Positions 19,730 to 27,288 of a stretch of DNA of 64,000 bases are shown here, piece after piece. The DNA lies in contig NZ_AP018823.1 of assembly GCF_002217795.2 (NCBI RefSeq), positions 2,914,001 through 2,978,000 on the forward strand. The letters run 5' to 3'. Each line of letters begins with the position of its first letter. Position 1 is the stretch's first letter. The notes beneath the pieces are model-generated. The model had not been told where the DNA came from and made no database searches. It worked only from the letters and a program-made list of their open reading frames with translations. Made by a program: the position numbers and the translations under genes. The stretch comes from Aquitalea magnusonii (lineage in GTDB: Bacteria > Pseudomonadota > Gammaproteobacteria > Burkholderiales > Chromobacteriaceae).

Positions 19730-21024
19730 GCCAGGCCTGGCTGTCTTATGAAGCTGCTCCGCCGCCATGGCTGCCGGGCGGCTTTTTTGCTGCCAGCCTC
19801 ATCTGGCTGCTGATCGCCGGGCTCACCCTGCTGCTGGGCGACACTGTCGCAGCCAACCGCTTCGATCCGCTCATCGTCACCCAGACTCACCTGCTGGCGC
19901 TCGGGGTATTGGGCAACACCATGTTAGGAGCGCTATTGCAACTGCTGGCGGTGGCCGCCGGCGTGGGCACGCCTCGCCCACGGGCATTGTGGTGGCGCAT
20001 CTTCCCCACCTGGCAAGCTGGCGTTGCCTGCCTGTGCTGGGGCTTCAGCCACGGTTTTGCCCCGCACTGGCTGGCCGGCGGCGCACTGCTGCTGTGTGGG
20101 GCCGGGCTGGCACTGCTATGGCATGCCGGCCACGGCCTGTGGCACAGCCCGGCGCGCGATGCCACCAGCCAGGGGCTGCGGCTGACGCTGGGCGGTCTGG
20201 CCATGGCGCTCACTCTGGGCCTGCTGCTGGCGCTGACCTTGACTGGCCAGCTCAACCTGCCCTTCATGCCATTGCTGCACAGCCATGTGCTGTGGGCCGG
20301 CCTGGGCTGGTTGCTGGCCCTGCTGCTGGCGGTCAGCCAAACCGTCATGCCGATGTTTCTGCTTACCCCGGCGTTTCCGCCTGTCAGCCGCTGGCTGCTG
20401 CCCGGCCAACTGGTCTTGCTGGCAGGACTCGGCCTGCTGCTGATATTGCAGACGGCAGCTACATGGCTGTTGCCGCTGGCCGCTCTGCCTGCTGTCGGCT
20501 TTGCCATGCTCACCTTGCGCCAGTTACGCGCCAGCCGACGCCGGCAGGACCCCTTGTGGCGCAGTTGGCTGCTGGCCATGCTATGCCTGTTGCTAAGCCC
20601 GCTGTGTGCCAGCGCCGCGCTGTACTGGCCGGACAATACCAGCCTGCCACTACTCTGCGGCGTGCTGTGGCTGGGCGGCCTGGGCCTGGCCTGCGTGCTG
20701 GGCATGCTGGGCAAGATCGCACCTTTTCTGGCCTGGCTGCACTTGCAAAGCCTGCAAGCACCGCGTGGCGTGCTGCCACGTACCCACGGTTTTCTCTCCG
20801 AACAGGCGGTAGCCCGACTAGGCGGGCTGCATGCCGGGTGGCTGCTGCTGGCCTTGGCCTGGTGCGGCTGGCCGGCCATCTGGCAAATCCCGCTGGGCCT
20901 CGCTACCTTGCTGCTGGCCGCTACCGCCAGTTGGCATGGCTGGCAACTGTGGCGGCTTTACCGCCGGGTCAAGGCTGTGTGTTTGGCACACCATGAGGGC
21001 AAAACCGCAGCGCACTGCACCTGA
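19726..21024 (+). CDS. polytopic membrane protein of NO-response cluster
   Basis: Integral membrane protein of 432 residues with roughly 12 hydrophobic segments. The pattern THLLALGVLGNTMLGALLQL, then LLHSHVLWAGLGW and GMLGKIAPFLAWLHLQ, recalls NnrS- or oxidase-subunit-I-like proteins that bind heme through membrane histidines, but no family can be assigned with certainty. It begins at an ATGA overlap with the DUF2249 gene, so the three products are made together. A plausible role is membrane NO or redox sensing/handling. Confidence 0.75.
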   Translation: MSQAWLSYEAAPPPWLPGGFFAASLIWLLIAGLTLLLGDTVAANRFDPLIVTQTHLLALGVLGNTMLGALLQLLAVAAGVGTPRPRALWWRIFPTWQAGVACLCWGFSHGFAPHWLAGGALLLCGAGLALLWHAGHGLWHSPARDATSQGLRLTLGGLAMALTLGLLLALTLTGQLNLPFMPLLHSHVLWAGLGWLLALLLAVSQTVMPMFLLTPAFPPVSRWLLPGQLVLLAGLGLLLILQTAATWLLPLAALPAVGFAMLTLRQLRASRRRQDPLWRSWLLAMLCLLLSPLCASAALYWPDNTSLPLLCGVLWLGGLGLACVLGMLGKIAPFLAWLHLQSLQAPRGVLPRTHGFLSEQAVARLGGLHAGWLLLALAWCGWPAIWQIPLGLATLLLAATASWHGWQLWRLYRRVKAVCLAHHEGKTAAHCT

Positions 21025-21062
21025 CAGACTCCCGGCCCGGCACGCCAATACCGGGCGGCATT

Positions 21063-21101
21063 CTCCCCACTCCCCACTCCCCACTCCCCACTCCCCACTC
21101 C
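21063..21101. repeat. heptanucleotide tandem repeat (CTCCCCA)5.6
   Basis: Five perfect copies of CTCCCCA plus CTCC, in the gap between the 12-segment membrane protein gene and the Yip1-like gene. It ends 37 bp before the palindromic operator of the next promoter. A seven-base unit can change length by replication slippage. Confidence 0.95.
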
Positions 21102-21138
21102 AGCATGCTCAGCCATGCACACATTTTGCTGTGGATTT

Positions 21139-21155
21139 ATATCGTATTACGATAT
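21139..21155. promoter_or_regulatory. predicted MarR operator 1
   Basis: Perfect palindrome ATATCGTATTACGATAT (8-bp arms, one central base) overlapping an AT-rich minus-10 region (TATATT at 21155-21160), 40 bp before the Yip1-like gene. The same motif recurs at 22709-22725. The MarR protein encoded between the two sites is the obvious candidate binder. Confidence 0.72.
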
Positions 21156-21194
21156 ATATTTGAACGGCAGCCTCTTGCTGCCAAGGAGAACGCC

Positions 21195-21758
21195 ATGAAC
21201 CTGCAACATCCGCTACAGATGATTTATTCGTCACGCCATGGCTGGGACCAGCTAGGCCAGCGCCATCCCTCGGTTGCCCACAGTTTCGTGAAAATCGTAG
21301 TGCCGGCCTCGCTGTTTGCCGCAGGCATGGTGCAATACACCGCGGTTTATCACGCTGACAGCTATGCCCCCGGCCTGGCAATGCAAAACTGGCAGCAGGC
21401 CAGCCTGATCCTGCTGCTGACCAGTTGGCTGGCCGTGGCGCTGATGGGCTGGGTCATCCGCCAGTCGGTGCATGCCGCCAGTCGGCCAGCCTTTGCCGAT
21501 TGCTACCGGCTGGCCGCGCTGGTACCGCTGCCGATCTGGCTGTCGGCACTGTCTTTGTTGCTGCCTTATCCGCTATTAAACATGAGCTGCGCCGTACTGG
21601 GCCTGGCCGCTTCTGCCGGCCTGCTGTATCACGGGCTGGATGCCTGGTTCGAACACGATGATTCAGTCCATACCCTGTCGTTGGCCTATACCATCTTCGC
21701 CATCGGGGCGCTGGTATGGCTGTTCGTGGTGGCCCTGCTGCTACTGCCCTTGCTGTAA
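21195..21758 (+). CDS. Yip1-like (DUF1282) membrane protein
   Basis: Inner membrane protein of 187 residues with five hydrophobic segments. It resembles bacterial Yip1/DUF1282 proteins (N-terminal short soluble part with HPLQMIYSSRHGWDQLGQRHP, then the helices). The biochemical role is unknown. AAGGAG precedes the chosen ATG. It is the first gene after operator 1 and is followed within 15 bp by the DUF488-like gene and then marR. Confidence 0.75.
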   Translation: MNLQHPLQMIYSSRHGWDQLGQRHPSVAHSFVKIVVPASLFAAGMVQYTAVYHADSYAPGLAMQNWQQASLILLLTSWLAVALMGWVIRQSVHAASRPAFADCYRLAALVPLPIWLSALSLLLPYPLLNMSCAVLGLAASAGLLYHGLDAWFEHDDSVHTLSLAYTIFAIGALVWLFVVALLLLPLL

Positions 21759-21773
21759 ACCGGAGTACACAAC

Positions 21774-22187
21774 GTGAATATCAAGCTGCAAGCCCTGCAA
21801 CGTTATACGCCCGGCAATACGCCGGCCTTCCTCATCGGCAGCGAAGCGGCTGCCGGTGTTCCTGCCGCCACCACACGCAGTCTGCGCTGGCTGCCGGCCC
21901 TGTCGCCCGCTCCCGGTCTGGCTGACTGGTTGCAACTGCGCGAAGAGCGCTGGCAGCAATTTTGTGAGATTTACTGGGCGGTACTGCACAACAATCCGGC
22001 GCGCTGGGACTGGCTAGCACGCCTGGCAGAGGGCCAGGGCATCGTGCTGGTCCATGCCGAAGGCGATGTCCGCCTGAGCGCGGCACGCGCTCTACAGCAG
22101 TTTTTGCTGCAACAGCACGCGACACCCGCGCACTATGCTTCGCCGGTATGCTATGCGGCTCAGTTCGGCAACGGCGGGCTGATGTGA
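21774..22187 (+). CDS. DUF488-like protein
   Basis: Cytoplasmic protein of 137 residues starting at GTG after CGGAG. WLPALSPAPGLADWLQLREERWQQFCEIYWAVL followed by a GIVLVHAEGD strand fits a divergent DUF488 member, a family of unknown function. It sits 15 bp after the Yip1-like gene and 46 bp before the MarR gene, probably in one operon. The family call is moderate. Confidence 0.65.
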   Translation: MNIKLQALQRYTPGNTPAFLIGSEAAAGVPAATTRSLRWLPALSPAPGLADWLQLREERWQQFCEIYWAVLHNNPARWDWLARLAEGQGIVLVHAEGDVRLSAARALQQFLLQQHATPAHYASPVCYAAQFGNGGLM

Positions 22188-22233
22188 TAAGGTGGATCAC
22201 TTCTTTGTCAGCCCGCCCTGTCCCTGGTCCACC

Positions 22234-22671
22234 ATGACTGTTCCCGTACTGAGCAAGCAGGATTTCGAACGCCTAGCCGATTTTCGCTATCGGCTGCGCC
22301 AGTTTCTGCGTTTCAGCGAAGAGCTGGCGCAAGAGCATGGCATCACCCCGCTGCAATACCTGCTGTTATTGCAGGTGCAGGGTTATCCGGGCCGCGACTG
22401 GGCCACGGTGGCGGAACTGGCCGAACGGCTGCAGTCGCACCATCACAGCGTGGTGGGACTGATCAAGCGCTGCGAGGAGCAGGAACTGGTCAAGAAAACC
22501 CCCGGTCGCCAGGATGGCCGCCAGGTGGAAGTCAGCCTGCTGCCCAAGGGGCAGGAGCTGGTGGCCAAGCTGGCCGCGCTGCACCGCGAGGAATTGCTGC
22601 TGCTGAAGAATCTGGGTGGAGCCCAGTCTCTGGACCTGCTGCAGAACATCCACCGCAGCCTGCAGGACTGA
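22234..22671 (+). CDS. MarR-family transcriptional regulator
   Basis: Winged-helix regulator of 145 residues: a dimerising N-terminal helix (LSKQDFERLADFRYRLRQFL), helix-turn-helix WATVAELAERLQSHHHSVVGLIKRCEEQELV, wing KKTPGRQDGRQVEVSLLPKG and a C-terminal helix. The single cysteine (RCEEQE) lies in the recognition region, not at the OhrR sensor position. As the third gene after operator 1 and immediately before operator 2 it likely represses both transcripts, including itself. GTG at 22192 is an alternative start. Confidence 0.88.
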   Translation: MTVPVLSKQDFERLADFRYRLRQFLRFSEELAQEHGITPLQYLLLLQVQGYPGRDWATVAELAERLQSHHHSVVGLIKRCEEQELVKKTPGRQDGRQVEVSLLPKGQELVAKLAALHREELLLLKNLGGAQSLDLLQNIHRSLQD

Positions 22672-22708
22672 AACCGCAGCCTCCCGAACGGCCACTGGCA
22701 GGCAATAA

Positions 22709-22725
22709 ATATCGTATTGCGATAT
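22709..22725. promoter_or_regulatory. predicted MarR operator 2 with TATAAT
   Basis: ATATCGTATTGCGATAT, one base from a perfect palindrome and one base from operator 1. A consensus minus-10 TATAAT (22723-22728) overlaps its right end, so binding would block RNA polymerase. The HPP-CBS gene starts at 22757. Confidence 0.75.
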
Positions 22726-22756
22726 AATAATCTACCTCCACCCCACCCATCACATC

Positions 22757-23872
22757 ATGACTGCATCTGTTGCTACACGCCGCCATGGCTGGCTGCGCGG
22801 ATTCCTGCCGGCCCAACTGCTGGCCGGACGGCGCGAACGCCTGTACGGCTGCCTTGGTGCCGGCATCGGCCTGTTACTCACCGAACTTATCAGCCGTGCC
22901 GCCCTGGGTGGTGCCATGCCATGGTTTATCGCCCCGATGGGCGCTTCCGCCGTGCTGTTGTTTGCCGTGCCATCCAGCCCGCTGGCCCAGCCCTGGTCTA
23001 TCCTGGCTGGTAATGTGGTTTCCGCCGTCATCGGCGTAGCCTGCGCCCGCACCATTGCCGACCCCGGCCTTGCTGCCAGCATGGCCGGGGCGCTGGCCAT
23101 TGCCGCCATGTTCCAGTTGCGCTGCCTGCACCCGCCGGGCGGAGCCGTGGCCATTACCGCGGTACTGGGTGGCCCGGCCATCCAGGCCATAGGCTTCCAG
23201 TTTGTGCTGTGGCCGGTTTTGGCCAACTCCCTGCTGCTCTTGGGCGTGGCCTTGCTGTTCAACAATGCCTTGCAGCGGCGCTACCCGCACTTGCCGGCTG
23301 ACAGCAGCAATCCCCACCACACCCGTGACCCGCTGCCCAGCGAGCGCCGCGCCTTCAACCAGCAAGACTTGCACCAGGCACTGGCCAGCTTTGGCGAAGT
23401 GCTGGACGTGAGCGAAGACGACCTGGCTGCCATTTTCAGCGCGGCAGAACAACAGGCACAAAAGCGCCGCTTCGGTGCCATCCGCTGTAGCGACATCATG
23501 TCGCGCGATGTGGTGTCCATCCGGCCTGATGCCAGCTTGCAGCAAGCCTGGGACAAGCTGGCGCATCACAAGGTAAAAGCCCTGCCAGTGACCGATGCCG
23601 CCGGACAGTTGCAAGGCATGGTGTCACTGCATGACTTCTTCCTGCCCCATCAGCAGGCCATGGGCCTGCCGCATGCAGCCAAACTGGATGGCCAGGTGGC
23701 CGACATCATGAGCCGACCGGCACACAGCCTGCAGGCCACCCAGCCCATCAGCGAACTGGCGCTGGCCTTTTCCGATGGCGGCATGCACCATATGCCGGTC
23801 ATCGATGCCGCCGGCCAACTGTGCGGCATGATCACCCAGTCCGACCTGATTGCCGTGCTGTTCAAGCAATGA
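22757..23872 (+). CDS. HPP-family membrane protein with CBS pair
   Basis: Protein of 371 residues: an N-terminal HPP domain (about 30-180, four membrane helices, motif LHPPGGA at 124-130) and two C-terminal CBS domains (from about residue 245 and from about 315, both opening with DIMSR). HPP proteins of chloroplasts and cyanobacteria have been linked to nitrite transport; CBS pairs sense adenine nucleotides. Placement beside denitrification genes suggests a nucleotide-gated nitrite or related anion pathway, which is an inference. Transcribed from the MarR-operator promoter. Confidence 0.85.
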   Translation: MTASVATRRHGWLRGFLPAQLLAGRRERLYGCLGAGIGLLLTELISRAALGGAMPWFIAPMGASAVLLFAVPSSPLAQPWSILAGNVVSAVIGVACARTIADPGLAASMAGALAIAAMFQLRCLHPPGGAVAITAVLGGPAIQAIGFQFVLWPVLANSLLLLGVALLFNNALQRRYPHLPADSSNPHHTRDPLPSERRAFNQQDLHQALASFGEVLDVSEDDLAAIFSAAEQQAQKRRFGAIRCSDIMSRDVVSIRPDASLQQAWDKLAHHKVKALPVTDAAGQLQGMVSLHDFFLPHQQAMGLPHAAKLDGQVADIMSRPAHSLQATQPISELALAFSDGGMHHMPVIDAAGQLCGMITQSDLIAVLFKQ

Positions 23873-23990
23873 CAGCCGCCAACAAAAACCCCGCTGCGTT
23901 GCACTTTCTTGCCTGCCCCTTGCATTGTCGGCATCCGCGCGCCCTGCCCCAGAGGCGCTGCCTTGCCCTTAGCTGCGACACGCCAGTCCA

Positions 23991-24017
23991 CCTTGCCTGC
24001 GGATACGGCAGGCAAGG
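23991..24017. other. strong stem-loop before the nnrS promoter
   Basis: CCTTGCCTGC / GCAGGCAAGG, a perfect 10-bp inverted repeat with a 7-nt loop, no T-run. It sits between the end of the HPP-CBS gene and the Dnr box of nnrS and may insulate the two transcripts. Confidence 0.5.
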
Positions 24018-24026
24018 CCGATTGTC

Positions 24027-24069
24027 TTGACGCGAATCATTCCCATCCAGCTGGATGACTGGCGATACT
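24027..24069 (+). promoter_or_regulatory. Dnr/Fnr box and minus-10 of nnrS
   Basis: TTGACGCGAATCAT at 24027-24040 and GATACT at 24064-24069, with the 30.5-bp centre-to-hexamer spacing found at the norC, nirE and nirJ promoters. nnrS begins at 24098. Confidence 0.75.
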
Positions 24070-24097
24070 GGGCCATCACCACCCGATTGAGCCCGCC

Positions 24098-25294
24098 ATG
24101 AACACCCAAGCACTGCCGCCCCCCCTGCTGCGCGCGCCGCACCGCATCGCCTTTCTGTTTGGCATGCTGCTGGCGCTGTTGCTGTTTGCCGCCTGGTTTG
24201 CCGAACTGGCTTCGCGCCTGGGCAGCCACCCCATCCTGCCGGCGGTTCCCGCCGTGATGGCCCATGGTTTCCTGATGCTGTACGGCATCTTCCCGCTATT
24301 CATGACCGGCTTCATTTTTACCGCCGGGCCGCGCTGGCTGGGCGTGCCTGCGCCATCCCGCCGCGCCTATCTGAGCGTCCCGGCCTTGCTGGCCGGCGGA
24401 TTGCTGCTGTGGCTGGCCGGCCTCGGCCTTGGCCGTGACTGGCTGCTGGCCGGACAACTGCTGTACAGCGCCGGTTTTGCCGGGCTGACACTCACGTTTG
24501 GCCAATTGATCCGGCGTAGCCAGCAGGCAAACCGCCTGCACGCATGGATGGTGCTGTGCGGCTTTGTATTGGGCTTTGCCGGTTTGCTGGCTGGCCTGTA
24601 CTGGCTGTGCAGCGGCAATGCCAGCGGCTGGCTGCTGATGCGCGACCTGGCGCTGTGGGGCTTTCTGCTGCCGGTGTTTCTCACTGTCTGCCACCGCATG
24701 CTGCCGTTCTTCACCGTCAGCGCCATGCCGGAAATTCCAGCCTGGAAGCCGGACTGGCTGCTATGGGCGCTGCTGGCCGGTAGCTGGCTGCATGGCCTGC
24801 TGTCGATTGCAGGGTGGACGACCTTGCTGGCTGATTTGCCGTTTTGCCTGCTGCTGACCTATACCTGCCAGCGCTGGCAGGGCTGGCGCACCGGCAAGGT
24901 AAAACTGCTGTGCATGCTGCATCTGTCTTTTGCCTGGCTGCCGCTGGCTTTCTTGCTGTACAGCCTGGCCGGGCTGCTGCCGGTGTCGCTGGGTCTGGCC
25001 CCGCTGCATGCCGTCACCACCGGCTTTTTCATCAGCATGGTGATTGCCTTTGTCTCGCGGGTATCGCTGGGCCATGCCGGTCAGCCACTGCAAGCGCCGG
25101 CCTGGCTGTGGCGACTGTATCTGGCCGTACATGGCATGGCCTTGCTGCGCGTGGCCACCGACTGCCTGCCGGCTGGCTGGGCCGCCAGCCTGTATGCACT
25201 GAGCGCCTGCGCCTGCCTGCTGCTGTTGCTGGGCTGGAGTCTGCGTTTTGTGCGGCTCTACCTGCAGGCACGCAGCGACGGCCAGCCGGGCTGA
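24098..25294 (+). CDS. nnrS: NnrS, heme-containing NO-tolerance membrane protein
   Basis: Integral membrane protein of 398 residues with about 12 membrane segments. The NnrS pattern HGFLMLYGIFPLFMTGFIFTA and VCHRMLPFFTVSAMP are present; these histidines are expected to bind heme. NnrS proteins protect cells during denitrification from NO and formation of dinitrosyl iron species. The gene stands alone behind its own Dnr box. Confidence 0.92.
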   Translation: MNTQALPPPLLRAPHRIAFLFGMLLALLLFAAWFAELASRLGSHPILPAVPAVMAHGFLMLYGIFPLFMTGFIFTAGPRWLGVPAPSRRAYLSVPALLAGGLLLWLAGLGLGRDWLLAGQLLYSAGFAGLTLTFGQLIRRSQQANRLHAWMVLCGFVLGFAGLLAGLYWLCSGNASGWLLMRDLALWGFLLPVFLTVCHRMLPFFTVSAMPEIPAWKPDWLLWALLAGSWLHGLLSIAGWTTLLADLPFCLLLTYTCQRWQGWRTGKVKLLCMLHLSFAWLPLAFLLYSLAGLLPVSLGLAPLHAVTTGFFISMVIAFVSRVSLGHAGQPLQAPAWLWRLYLAVHGMALLRVATDCLPAGWAASLYALSACACLLLLLGWSLRFVRLYLQARSDGQPG

Positions 25295-25369
25295 TGCATC
25301 TGGCTTCACCCGCTGGCGCAAGGCGGCTAGAATGCCGCCTGATATGCAACTGAAGCGGTTAATGAACAG

Positions 25370-25711
25370 ATGGACCAGCAACTGAAAATCGAAGACTTGC
25401 ACATCGGCAATGGCAAGGAAGTGGTGCGCGGCGCGCTGATCACCACCCACTACACCGGCTGGCTGGAAGATGGCAGCAAGTTTGAGTCTTCCCACGACAA
25501 GGGCAGGCCCTTCCAGTGCGTGATCGGCACCGGCCGGGTGATCAAGGGCTGGGATATCGGCCTGATGGGCATGAAGGTGGGCGGCAAGCGCAAGCTGTGG
25601 GTACCGGCCGCGCTGGCCTATGGCGAAAGGCAGATTGGCACGCGCATTCCGCCGCATTCCAATCTGCTGTTCGAAATCGAAGTGCTGGAAGTGCTGACCC
25701 GCGACGACTGA
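25370..25711 (+). CDS. FKBP-type peptidyl-prolyl isomerase
   Basis: Cytoplasmic isomerase of 113 residues, a single FKBP domain with no signal peptide. Active-site pattern YTGWLEDGSKFESSHD, VIKGWDIGLMGMKVGGKRKLWVPAALAYGER and the C-terminal LLFEIEVLEV are complete. It catalyses cis-trans isomerisation of Xaa-Pro bonds. It converges closely (6 bp) with the TPR protein gene. Confidence 0.94.
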   Translation: MDQQLKIEDLHIGNGKEVVRGALITTHYTGWLEDGSKFESSHDKGRPFQCVIGTGRVIKGWDIGLMGMKVGGKRKLWVPAALAYGERQIGTRIPPHSNLLFEIEVLEVLTRDD

Positions 25712-25717
25712 AAGACT

Positions 25718-27202
25718 TCAGTCGGCCGCGCGCGCCAACTGCGCTGCCAATTGCCCGGCGACAGCATCCAGCACACTGGCCCAGTCACCGGGCAGCGGCT
25801 GACGGAACAACTGCATGCTGGCGTACCACGGGCTATCGCTACGGCCCAGCCCCCAGCGGAAATCCGGATTGAACGGCAGCAGCAGCCAGCACGGTTTGCC
25901 CAAAGCACCGGCCAGGTGCGCCACCGAGGTATCCACACTAATCACCAGATCCAGCTGGCTGATCAGCCCGGCGGTATCCTGCATGGTTTGCAGCTGCGCC
26001 GCATGATCGATGATGCCGGCGGCAGCCAGCTCTGCCGCGTCTTCGCGGTATTCGCGCTGCAGGCTGTGCCACTCGACAGCCTGTTGCAGCAGATCGGGCT
26101 GCAGCAGACCGGACAGCGCAGCCAGCGTCAGGCTGCGCTTGCGGTCATTCAGATGCTTTGCCGAACCGGACCATGCCAGCCCGACACGCAAGCGTTTCTT
26201 CTCTCCCAGCAAGCCCGCCCAATGCTGCTGGCAAGCTTCATCCACCGCGAGATAGCCCTGCGCCGCAGGAATATTGTCCAGCGTGGTGGCCATGCGCAAG
26301 GGCAGCGACATCACCGAGCAGTGCAGGTCAAACGCCGGCAGCGCTTCACGCCGGGTAAACACCTGCCCGGACGGCAACAACTGGCTGGCCAGCGGCGAGA
26401 GCGCAGGATTAAGCAAGATCAGCACTCGGGCAGCTTGTGCCTGCAACTGCGGCAGATAGCGCAGCATCTGGATGGCATCGCCCAGGCCTTGTTCCTGATG
26501 CAAGAGCAGCGTCTTGCCAGAGAGGTCCTCGCCTTGCCATTCCGGCTGGGGAAAACGCTGCACACCAGCACGCTGGCACAGTTGCTTGTCCAGTTTGCGT
26601 GCTTCGTAGTCCTGCCAGCCGCGGGTGTAATCGCCTTGCAGTAGTGACAGCCAGCCACGGTTATGCCGTGCCAGAGCATCGTCCGGCTGCAGGGCGAGCA
26701 CACGCTCCAGCAGCAGCTGCGCTTCTGCATAGTCACCGCTATCGGCCTTGAGCGCCGCCATATTCACCAGCGCATCGCTATTGCGCGGGTCCAGTTGGAT
26801 GGCCGTGGCAAAGTCGGCGCAGGCGCGCTCGGGCTGCTCCAGCAACACCAGTACATTACCCCGGTTGCTGTAGGCTTCAGCCATGGTTGGCCGCAGGGCA
26901 ATGGCGCGGTCCAGATCCTGCAAGGCCGGTTTCAGTTGCTGCTGGTTTTTCAACAGGATGCCGCGGTTGACATAGGCTTCGGCCAGGTCCGGTGCCAGCG
27001 CGATGGCGCTATTGAAATGGGCAAGCGCCCCCTTGGACTGCGCCAGTTGCACCAGTGCCAGGCCCAGCAGGAAATGCACTTCCGGGCTGTCGGGGAAGGC
27101 TTTCAACACACGGCTCAAACCATCCCTGGCAGCGGCAGGCTGGCCTTGCTGCAGTTGCTGCATGGCCTGGTTGATCTTGTTGAGTGCAAGTTGCTGGTTC
27201 AT
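25718..27202 (-). CDS. TPR-repeat glycosyltransferase-like protein
   Basis: Protein of 494 residues with about five TPR units in the first half (for example LAEAYVNRGILLKNQQQLKPALQDLDRAIALRP) and a C-terminal domain like glycosyltransferase family 9 (GLAWSGSAKHLNDRKRSL, then LDLVISVDTSVAHLAGALGKPCWLLLP). Such proteins occur near flagellar or surface glycosylation genes, but no target is nearby. No signal peptide. The start at 27202 opens the first TPR; its RBS is weak. Confidence 0.82.
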   Translation of the reverse strand: MNQQLALNKINQAMQQLQQGQPAAARDGLSRVLKAFPDSPEVHFLLGLALVQLAQSKGALAHFNSAIALAPDLAEAYVNRGILLKNQQQLKPALQDLDRAIALRPTMAEAYSNRGNVLVLLEQPERACADFATAIQLDPRNSDALVNMAALKADSGDYAEAQLLLERVLALQPDDALARHNRGWLSLLQGDYTRGWQDYEARKLDKQLCQRAGVQRFPQPEWQGEDLSGKTLLLHQEQGLGDAIQMLRYLPQLQAQAARVLILLNPALSPLASQLLPSGQVFTRREALPAFDLHCSVMSLPLRMATTLDNIPAAQGYLAVDEACQQHWAGLLGEKKRLRVGLAWSGSAKHLNDRKRSLTLAALSGLLQPDLLQQAVEWHSLQREYREDAAELAAAGIIDHAAQLQTMQDTAGLISQLDLVISVDTSVAHLAGALGKPCWLLLPFNPDFRWGLGRSDSPWYASMQLFRQPLPGDWASVLDAVAGQLAAQLARAAD

Positions 27203-27288
27203 GACGACTGGCAATCCGGATGATTGGTGAAGCAAAACTGGCCGCAAGTGTAAGCGGCTGAAGCGGTACAGGCAAATGCGGACCTGCC

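Noticed and set aside
21063..21101. CRISPR-like array
   Set aside because: Seven-base direct repeats with no spacers; a simple tandem repeat.
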